Positions 1-5,014 of a stretch of 5,014 nt of DNA are shown here, one piece after another. Origin of the DNA: Eubacterium sp. CAG:251 (GTDB taxonomy: Bacteria > Bacillota > Clostridia > Oscillospirales > Acutalibacteraceae); NCBI GenBank assembly GCA_000436835.1, contig FR889161.1, positions 94,116 through 99,129 of the forward strand. Reading direction: 5' to 3'. A program made the position numbers and the translations under genes. Below the pieces are notes generated by a model. That model made no database searches and was not told the origin of the DNA. It saw only the letters and a program-made list of their open reading frames with translations. The first letter of the stretch is position 1; every line of letters starts with the position of its first letter.

Positions 1-322
1 GGCTGCCGTAGGCTCCGGCTCCCTTCCTGTTTTCGCAACTCCGATGATGCTTGCGCTTATGGAAGAGGCAACTTGCGAGGCGGCTTCTGCTATCCTTGAT
101 GACGGCGAGACTACGGTCGGTATAAAGGTGGAGATTACTCATGATAAGGCAAGCGCTATGGGTGCAACTGTTTCGGCAAGTGCAAAGCTTGAGGCGGTTG
201 ACGGCAGACGTCTTGTTTTCTCTGTCAGCGCTAAGGACGATAACGGCAATATAATAGGCAAGGGCACAATTGAAAGATTTGTTGTTAATTGTGATAAATT
301 TATGAAAAAGGTAAATGGCTAA
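1..322 (+). CDS. FlK-like hotdog-fold thioesterase, 5'-truncated by the window edge
   Basis: The reading frame is open from base 2 to the TAA at 320-322, giving 106 residues. The ATG at 44 is internal: conserved family sequence (AVGSGSLPVFATP) runs upstream of it in frame, so the true start lies outside the window, probably 20-30 codons away. The family is the fluoroacetyl-CoA-thioesterase-like branch of hotdog proteins, which hydrolyse acyl-CoA thioesters in the cytoplasm. The three catalytic residues of FlK (Thr42, Glu50, His76) have counterparts with exactly the same spacing: Thr at bases 38-40, Glu at 62-64 and His at 140-142 (motif EITHDKAS). The C-terminal part (DGRRLVFSVSAKD, then IGKGTIERFVV) is typical of the family. 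An intact triad suggests an active enzyme. Fluoroacetyl-CoA itself is an unlikely substrate in this host; a small acyl-CoA is more plausible (inference). The stop overlaps the next start by one base (TAATG), indicating translational coupling. Confidence 0.88.
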   Translation, partial: AAVGSGSLPVFATPMMLALMEEATCEAASAILDDGETTVGIKVEITHDKASAMGATVSASAKLEAVDGRRLVFSVSAKDDNGNIIGKGTIERFVVNCDKFMKKVNG

Positions 323-1497
323 TGAGATATAAGACAGTAATTTTTGATTTTGACGGTACGATTTGCGATACGGGTGAGGGTATACTCAAAAGCGCAAAGT
401 TTGCACTTGATTATTATAATATCGAAGCTCCCAATTATACCGAGCTTACTTATTTTATCGGGCCTCCGCTTCTTGTGACTTTTCAGGAAAAGTTTGGCGT
501 TGATGCGGCAATGGCTGATAAACTTGTTAAAAAATACAGAGAGCGTTATACAAATAAAGGGCTTCTTGAAAGCAAACTTTATGACGGAATTAAAGAACTT
601 CTTGCAAAGCTCAAAGCGGAAAATTTAAAGCTTGGTATCGCTTCTTCAAAGCCGCAGGATTATATTGAGGCTTTGCTTGACCATTACGGTGTTAAATCAT
701 ATTTTGACGTTATTTGCGGTGTAACATTTTCTGCCGACTGCGAGTCAAAGGCAAATATTATTTCCCGTTGCTTAAAGGAACTTGATGCTTCGGGTAATGA
801 GTCAATAATGGTAGGCGATAAGAAATATGATATTGAAGGCGCAAAGGCCAATATGATTGACAGCGTAGGTGTTTTGTGGGGCTATGGCAATCGTGTTGAA
901 TTTGCAGGTGCCGGCGCTAAGTTTGTGGCTGAAAAAATTGATGATATTTTTTCAATCGCACTCGGATATTTTGAGCAAACGCAGGAGGTGCAGGGCATCT
1001 TCAGCGGAAGAATTATTGATGTTCATAATGATAAAGTTATGCTTGTTGACGGTGATATCGCTGACAGAGAGGTTGTCGACCATCCGGGCGGCGTTGGCAT
1101 TATCGGCTTGACAGACGAAAACGAAATACTCCTTGTAAGGCAGTTTAGGTATCCGTATAAGGAAACTATTTATGAAATTCCTGCCGGCAAGCTTGAAAAG
1201 GGTGAGGACCCTCGCCAAGCAGGCATCAGGGAATTTTCTGAGGAATGCGGCGCAAAGGCGGAGGTGTTTGAATCACTCGGCGAGATTTATCCGTCACCGG
1301 GCTATTGCGGCGAAATAATCAGGCTGTTTTACGCTAAGGGCATTTCCTACGGTGAACAGCATCTTGATGACGATGAATTTTTAGATGTAATCAAAATGCC
1401 GATTAAAGAGGTTATAACTAAGATTATGACCAATGAAATTAAGGACGCAAAAACTATTGCGGCAGTATTTAAATTAAAGGAATTAATGAATTTATGA
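322..1497 (+). CDS. HAD-family phosphatase fused to a Nudix (ADP-ribose pyrophosphatase-type) hydrolase
   Basis: This 391-residue protein carries two complete enzyme domains. Residues 1-215 are a HAD phosphatase of the phosphoglycolate phosphatase/5'-nucleotidase type: motif I FDFDGT has Asp9 and Asp11, a helical C1-type cap follows, motif II is IASSK (Ser108), motif III is probably Lys143, and motif IV GDKKYD has Asp166 and Asp170. Residues from about 217 to 391 are a Nudix hydrolase. The Nudix box is complete (Gly289, Glu295, Arg303-Glu304, Glu307-Glu308, Gly310), ending in Ala311 where a larger aliphatic residue is usual. The SPG at 325-327 puts Pro326 16 residues after Gly310, as in ADP-ribose pyrophosphatases, which give AMP and ribose 5-phosphate. 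The HAD half could then dephosphorylate a product, but that is inference. There is almost no linker. The start is set by the TAATG overlap with the thioesterase; the Shine-Dalgarno is weak. The end overlaps the desulfurase gene by four bases (ATGA). Confidence 0.92.
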   Translation: MRYKTVIFDFDGTICDTGEGILKSAKFALDYYNIEAPNYTELTYFIGPPLLVTFQEKFGVDAAMADKLVKKYRERYTNKGLLESKLYDGIKELLAKLKAENLKLGIASSKPQDYIEALLDHYGVKSYFDVICGVTFSADCESKANIISRCLKELDASGNESIMVGDKKYDIEGAKANMIDSVGVLWGYGNRVEFAGAGAKFVAEKIDDIFSIALGYFEQTQEVQGIFSGRIIDVHNDKVMLVDGDIADREVVDHPGGVGIIGLTDENEILLVRQFRYPYKETIYEIPAGKLEKGEDPRQAGIREFSEECGAKAEVFESLGEIYPSPGYCGEIIRLFYAKGISYGEQHLDDDEFLDVIKMPIKEVITKIMTNEIKDAKTIAAVFKLKELMNL

Positions 1498-2642
1498 GTG
1501 CATATTTAGATAATTCTGCAACAACTAAACCGTGCGACGAGTGTGTCAGCGCCGTTATGAATATGCTGACGGATAATTTCGGCAATCCTTCAAGTTTGCA
1601 TAATTTGGGAATTAATGCTATGAAGCAAATTATTCTTGCAAGGGGCGCAATTGCCGATTCGCTTGGTGTTGATAAGGATGAAATTATATTCACATCAGGT
1701 GCGACTGAGGCTAACAATATGGCTTTGTTCGGTGCGGCTAAGGCGAAAAAACGTCTCGGTAACAGAATAGTCACCACGGCGATTGAGCATGAGAGCGTTT
1801 TGGAGTCTGCTAAAGAACTTGAAAAACAAGGCTTTGAGGTCGTATTTCTTGAACCCGATATCCACGGCAATATCAGCGAGGAACAGCTTTTTGAAGCGGT
1901 AAATAAAGATACAATACTTGTGTCAATGATGTATATTAATAATGAAGTCGGTACGGTTATGCCTGTTAAATCTGTTGCCAAGGCAGTTAAAAGAGCAGGC
2001 GCTCCGGCGCTTATTCATATTGATTGCGTTCAGGCATACGGCAAGGTTAATATCAACCCTAAAAAGCTTGGGGCTGACCTTGTTTCAATCACCGCTCATA
2101 AAATTCACGGCCCTAAAGGTGTCGGAGCATTGTATGTTAATAAAAGCGCTAATTTGACTGACCAAAATTTTGCCCGTACCTTTGGCGGAGAACAGGAAAA
2201 AAGGTTGAGGCCGGGTACAGAGTGTTCGCCTCTTATTGCAGGTTTCGGTGCGGCAGTAAGGGCGTTGCCTAATGCCAATGAGCAAAAGAAAAAGATTAAA
2301 GAGCTTAACCTTTATGCAAGAGAAAAACTTTCAAAAATAGACGGTATTGTGTTTAATAATGATGAAAATACTTCGCCCTATATTTTGAATGTCTATGTTC
2401 CCACTTTTATGAGAAGTCAAACTGTTTTGCAGGAACTTTCGGCTAATTATAATGTTTTTGTAAGTAACGGCTCCGCTTGCGCTAAGGGCAAGAAAAGTCA
2501 CGTGCTTACCGCAATGGGTTTGCCTAATGAGATTATAGATAAGAGCATAAGAATAAGTTTTTCAAGATTTAATACGAAAGAGGATGTTGACTTGCTTGCT
2601 TCTTCTCTTGATGAACTTGTTAAAACCCACCCAATAAAATAA
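1494..2642 (+). CDS. Cysteine desulfurase (NifS/IscS type), probable sulfur donor to ThiI
   Basis: This PLP-dependent fold-type I aminotransferase-class enzyme converts cysteine to alanine and keeps the sulfur as a persulfide on its own cysteine. Its 382 residues match the family's usual 380-400. The N-terminus YLDNSATTKP is the classic start of the family. Other landmarks are TSGATEANN (68-75), His99 (AIEHES) that stacks on PLP, Asp177 and Gln180 (HIDCVQAYG), the PLP-binding Lys203 (SITAHKIHGPKG), RPGTE (239-243), and the catalytic Cys329 in SNGSACAKGKKSHVL. The loop after the Cys resembles the mobile IscS/NifS type rather than the SufS type. The gene starts inside the stop of the HAD-Nudix gene and is followed 21 bases later by thiI. 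No IscU, IscA or regulator lies nearby, so a dedicated role in tRNA thiolation, like Bacillus subtilis NifZ, is more likely than general Fe-S assembly (inference from context). All key residues are present. I give no symbol because nifS, iscS and nifZ cannot be told apart from sequence alone. Confidence 0.95.
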   Translation: MSAYLDNSATTKPCDECVSAVMNMLTDNFGNPSSLHNLGINAMKQIILARGAIADSLGVDKDEIIFTSGATEANNMALFGAAKAKKRLGNRIVTTAIEHESVLESAKELEKQGFEVVFLEPDIHGNISEEQLFEAVNKDTILVSMMYINNEVGTVMPVKSVAKAVKRAGAPALIHIDCVQAYGKVNINPKKLGADLVSITAHKIHGPKGVGALYVNKSANLTDQNFARTFGGEQEKRLRPGTECSPLIAGFGAAVRALPNANEQKKKIKELNLYAREKLSKIDGIVFNNDENTSPYILNVYVPTFMRSQTVLQELSANYNVFVSNGSACAKGKKSHVLTAMGLPNEIIDKSIRISFSRFNTKEDVDLLASSLDELVKTHPIK

Positions 2643-2663
2643 AATGAAGAAACGGAATATATA

Positions 2664-3836
2664 ATGAAAGAAATAATACTTGTTAAAAACGGCGAGCTTG
2701 CGCTTAAAGGGCTTAACCGTTCAAGCTTTGAGGATAAGCTTGTAAAAAATATTAAGCATAAAATTTCAGACCTCGGCGATTTTGAATTTACAAAAAGTCA
2801 GTCAACTATTATGGTTGAACCGCTTGATGATGATATCGACCTTGATGAGGCGGCTGAAAGAATTTCACGTGTTTTCGGCATTGCCGCTTTTTCACGTGCG
2901 TGCGAATGTGAAAAGGATTTTGACGATATCAAGATTAAGGCTTGCGAATATCTTTTCGACGAGCTAAGCGAGGCTAAAACCTTTAAGGTTGAGGCAAAGC
3001 GCTCTGATAAAAAATTTCCTATGAAATCGCCTGAAATCAGTAGGGAACTCGGCGGTTATATTCTTTCAAAATTCAATAATTTAAAGGTAGATGTTCATAA
3101 TCCCGATATCATCGTGACTGTTGAGGTTAGGGAAAAATATGCCTTTGTAAGAGGAAATAATATTAAAGGCGCAGGCGGTATGCCGACAGGCACTAACGGC
3201 AGGGCGGCTGTGCTTATCAGCGGCGGTATTGATTCTCCCGTTGCGGCTTATATGATGGCTAAAAGGGGTATCGAGCTTTGCGCCGTTCACTTCGCCTCTC
3301 CGCCTTACACTTCGGAGCTTGCCGAAATGAAAGTTATGGATTTGCTTAAAAAGGTTGCTCGCTATTCCGGCGTGATTACAACTTATGTTGTCCCTTTTAC
3401 CGAGCTTCAGGAGGCTATCAGGGATTATTGCCCTGAGGAGTATTTCACAATCATTATGCGCCGCCTTATGATGAAACTTTCGCAAAAGGTTGCTGTAATG
3501 CAAAATTGCACCGCCCTTATCACCGGTGAAAGCGTCGGTCAGGTTGCAAGCCAAACTATGTATGCTCTTGCATGTACCGATTGCGCCACTTCGATGCCTG
3601 TTTTCAGGCCTTGTATCGGTATGGATAAGGAGGAAATTATTGCAATTTCCCGCAAAATCGATACGTTCGATATCTCTATTCAGCCTTATGAGGATTGCTG
3701 TACGGTGTTCACTCCTAAGCACCCTAAAACAAGGCCACACCTTGACGACGTAATTAAAGCAGAACAAAAAATTCCTGACCTTGACTCTATGCTTCAAAAA
3801 GCGCTTGATGATGTCAAGAAGGTTATTATTAAGTAA
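2664..3836 (+). CDS. thiI: tRNA 4-thiouridine (s4U8) sulfurtransferase ThiI, rhodanese-less form
   Basis: ThiI uses ATP to adenylate uridine 8 of tRNA and replaces its oxygen with sulfur, giving s4U, a near-UV sensor and tRNA quality mark. The 390-residue protein has an N-terminal ferredoxin-like region (about 1-60, opening IILVKNGELALKGLNR), a THUMP RNA-binding domain (about 60-165), and a PP-loop ATPase domain with SGGIDSP at 186-192. GESVGQVASQT (288-298) and MDKEEI (320-325) are conserved family signatures. YEDCCTVFTP (342-351) holds the Cys pair equivalent to the persulfide-bearing Cys344 of Escherichia coli; Cys346 aligns best. The protein ends soon after, with no rhodanese domain, unlike the roughly 480-residue E. 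coli enzyme. It therefore probably works only in s4U synthesis, not thiazole synthesis, and takes sulfur from the desulfurase encoded just upstream. Oddity: Cys304 and Cys307 form a CxxC, with Cys317 nearby. The ATG is preceded by only a poor Shine-Dalgarno; coupling to the upstream gene is likely. Confidence 0.96.
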   Translation: MKEIILVKNGELALKGLNRSSFEDKLVKNIKHKISDLGDFEFTKSQSTIMVEPLDDDIDLDEAAERISRVFGIAAFSRACECEKDFDDIKIKACEYLFDELSEAKTFKVEAKRSDKKFPMKSPEISRELGGYILSKFNNLKVDVHNPDIIVTVEVREKYAFVRGNNIKGAGGMPTGTNGRAAVLISGGIDSPVAAYMMAKRGIELCAVHFASPPYTSELAEMKVMDLLKKVARYSGVITTYVVPFTELQEAIRDYCPEEYFTIIMRRLMMKLSQKVAVMQNCTALITGESVGQVASQTMYALACTDCATSMPVFRPCIGMDKEEIIAISRKIDTFDISIQPYEDCCTVFTPKHPKTRPHLDDVIKAEQKIPDLDSMLQKALDDVKKVIIK

Positions 3837-3838
3837 TT

Positions 3839-4918
3839 ATGGATAATAAAGATTTTGAAAAAAACAGTATTGACGATATTTTAAAGGATTTTCAGGCTAA
3901 AAGGGACAGCAGGGAAAAAAGCGATTATGTTCCCGTGAATGTTGAGCCGCCTAAGCCACGTGCTGATTTTGCAAAAGATGAAATAAAACAGCCAAAGCCT
4001 GATAAAGAAGTCAATAAGCCTAAAATTGAACTTAAAAAAATAGATTTTTCACCTCTTAAAAGTGATAAGGCAAAAGGCGTATATAAATACCTTATTATAA
4101 TAGTATTAATTATAGCAGTCTTTTTTGCCGCCGTTTTCGGCATTGGCAATATGATTAAATCGTCTAAAACTTCTTATATCAAAAAGTATGAGAAAAAGTA
4201 TACTGACGTGTCGTTTCCTGACGGTATTGAGGAAAAATATTGTGAGCTTTACGGCAAAAATCCAAATACCTGCGGCTATTTAAAAATTGACGATATTGAC
4301 CTTTCTTCCCCTGTGCTTAAAAAGGCGGACGGTAAAGGTACACCTTATCTTGAAAAATCGGCTAAGGGCGCAAGGGTGGATAATTTTGTCGTTTATCTTA
4401 ATGACGACAGCCTTGAAAAATATTATTCAAGCGTTGATTCTTATAATAATTCGGCTTCGGGATTTATCTCGTTTTCCGATTTAAAAACGGATTATAACTT
4501 TAAGGTTATTGGTGCTTTTTATACCAATACCAAGGCAAGCGACGATAACGGCTACGTGTTCCCTTATAATGTTACGGAGCAAATGGAGCCGTCAAGCGCA
4601 CTTGAGTTTTATACTATGCTTCATTATCGCTTTTTGTATAATACCGGCGCTTCGCCGATAAGAAGCGATAAACTTATCACAATTTCCTGCCCGACTTCTT
4701 ACCATAAGGATTTTAGGTTTGTTGTAGTCGGCGTTGCAAGGGATGATGATAAAAAGTTTACCGCATCCCCTAAAAAGCTTATCCGCTATCCTCAGGTTAT
4801 TTGCGATGAAAAGGGAATCAGAAATCACTTTGCCTCGGCTAAGCCGTGGCATCCCCAAATCGTTATAACCGCTGAAAAGGATAACACAACCACAACTAAG
4901 ATTATTGATACAAAATAA
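3839..4918 (+). CDS. Membrane-anchored class B sortase-like protein, probably catalytically degenerate
   Basis: The 359-residue protein has a charged, Pro/Lys-rich cytoplasmic N-terminus (1-80, with an acidic-hydrophobic SIDDILKDF near the start), one membrane segment (about 82-104, rich in Ile, Val, Ala and Phe) and an outside domain. The stretch VSFPDGIEEKYCELYGKNP, then GYLKIDDIDLSSPVL, matches the start of class B sortases, and ISCPTSYHKDFRFVVVGVA (282-300) matches their Cys/Arg end. Active sortases attach surface proteins or pili to peptidoglycan using His, Cys and Arg. Here the usual YGHN is read as Y186-L-N-D, so the His is missing. The segment before it is about 20 residues shorter than usual. 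Cys284 sits one place earlier than expected relative to the LSTC motif, while Arg293 is kept. A roughly 58-residue tail follows. The frame is intact, so this is not an obvious pseudogene. No sorting-signal substrate is encoded in the window. It begins two bases after the thiI stop. Confidence 0.8.
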   Translation: MDNKDFEKNSIDDILKDFQAKRDSREKSDYVPVNVEPPKPRADFAKDEIKQPKPDKEVNKPKIELKKIDFSPLKSDKAKGVYKYLIIIVLIIAVFFAAVFGIGNMIKSSKTSYIKKYEKKYTDVSFPDGIEEKYCELYGKNPNTCGYLKIDDIDLSSPVLKKADGKGTPYLEKSAKGARVDNFVVYLNDDSLEKYYSSVDSYNNSASGFISFSDLKTDYNFKVIGAFYTNTKASDDNGYVFPYNVTEQMEPSSALEFYTMLHYRFLYNTGASPIRSDKLITISCPTSYHKDFRFVVVGVARDDDKKFTASPKKLIRYPQVICDEKGIRNHFASAKPWHPQIVITAEKDNTTTTKIIDTK

Positions 4919-4940
4919 GTAGCAAATTTCAATCGGGGAA

Positions 4941-4946
4941 AAGGAG
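4941..4946 (+). promoter_or_regulatory. Strong Shine-Dalgarno sequence
   Basis: AAGGAG lies six bases before the ATG at 4953-4955, which is ideal spacing. It is clearly better than the ribosome sites of the four complete upstream genes, which have only short or badly spaced purine runs. Either it serves the very short ORF that follows, or that ORF and this site form the leader of a gene beyond the window. Confidence 0.5.
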
Positions 4947-4952
4947 AAAGGA

Positions 4953-4970
4953 ATGGAGCGTTTATTATAA
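4953..4970 (+). CDS. Possible five-codon leader peptide (MERLL)
   Basis: The ATG is followed by GAG CGT TTA TTA and a TAA stop. It is supported only by the well-placed AAGGAG in front of it. The stop codon falls inside the left arm of the inverted repeat at 4967-4987, as expected if a translating ribosome influences folding of that hairpin. Such a short ORF can arise by chance, and the two downstream frames that stay open to the window edge contain no ATG. A sequencing frameshift breaking the start of a real gene is an alternative. Confidence 0.25.
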   Translation: MERLL

Positions 4971-4987
4971 ATTTCGCAGAAATTTAT
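4967..4987 (+). repeat. 9-bp perfect inverted repeat with 3-base loop
   Basis: The left arm ATAAATTTC (4967-4975) and right arm GAAATTTAT (4979-4987) are exact reverse complements around GCA. The stem is AT-rich and no run of T follows, so it does not look like an ordinary intrinsic terminator. It could be a weak RNA hairpin over the end of the MERLL ORF or a protein-binding operator. No terminator is visible between the sortase-like gene and the window edge. Confidence 0.5.
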
Positions 4988-5014
4988 TCAAACACGGAAT
5001 TTCTTTCGACGTCG

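Noticed and set aside
44..46. ATG at 44 as the start of the thioesterase gene
   Set aside because: Conserved residues including the catalytic Thr lie upstream in the same frame, so this Met is internal.
1469..1981. Open frame of 170 codons on the minus strand opposite the desulfurase
   Set aside because: The Ser/Leu/Ile-rich hydrophobic translation is what antisense of these codons gives; the sense strand has a complete cysteine desulfurase.
2617..2645. Possible internal promoter before thiI: TTGTTA, 17 bases, TAAAAT
   Set aside because: The match is fair, but in AT-rich DNA such pairs are common, and transcription would start about 12 bases before the thiI ATG with no Shine-Dalgarno in the leader. 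The gene spacing argues for read-through.
3081..3797. Long open frame of 238 codons on the minus strand opposite thiI
   Set aside because: It lies wholly inside a gene with unmistakable ThiI motifs, its translation has no recognisable family, and it reads as a Cys/His/Arg-rich mirror of the sense codons.
4081..4125. AT-rich stretch with TATAAT-like strings
   Set aside because: It encodes the Ile/Val/Leu-rich membrane helix of the sortase-like protein, which explains the base composition.
4905..4933. Possible promoter at the end of the sortase-like gene: TTGATA, 17 bases, TTCAAT
   Set aside because: The -10 matches only four of six bases and the implied start would fall at or next to the Shine-Dalgarno sequence. 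Too weak to call without transcript data.

Overview
The window looks like a single-direction operon from a low-GC Gram-positive bacterium of the Clostridia, probably near Oscillospiraceae/Ruminococcaceae (inference). The DNA is AT-rich. The ThiI lacks a rhodanese domain and sits next to its own cysteine desulfurase, which is the Firmicutes arrangement. The last gene belongs to a class B sortase family typical of Firmicutes. Many Lys, Asp and Glu residues and A/T-ending codons fit the same picture. No phage, transposon, CRISPR or RNA gene is visible.

Layout, all on the + strand: (1) the 3' part of a FlK-like hotdog thioesterase (1-322); (2) a HAD phosphatase fused in frame to an ADP-ribose-pyrophosphatase-type Nudix hydrolase (322-1497); (3) a NifS/IscS-type cysteine desulfurase (1494-2642); (4) ThiI, the tRNA 4-thiouridine sulfurtransferase (2664-3836); (5) a membrane-anchored class B sortase homologue whose catalytic residues look degraded (3839-4918); (6) a 96-base tail (4919-5014) with a strong Shine-Dalgarno sequence, a five-codon ORF and a 9-bp inverted repeat. 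Genes 1-3 overlap by 1 and 4 bases, the next gaps are 21 and 2 bases, and no terminator lies between any of them, so co-transcription is likely.

The clear functional pair is the desulfurase and ThiI. The desulfurase takes sulfur from cysteine as a persulfide, and ThiI adenylates U8 of tRNA and inserts the sulfur to make s4U. Without a rhodanese domain, ThiI must receive sulfur directly, as described for NifZ-ThiI of Bacillus subtilis. The thioesterase and the HAD-Nudix protein look like metabolite-cleaning enzymes, and the sequence does not show how they relate to tRNA thiolation.

The most unusual items are the sortase-like protein with no His at the expected catalytic site, the HAD-Nudix fusion, an unexpected CxxC in ThiI, and the leader-like arrangement at the right edge. 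I do not see an obvious new multi-gene defence or mobile system here.
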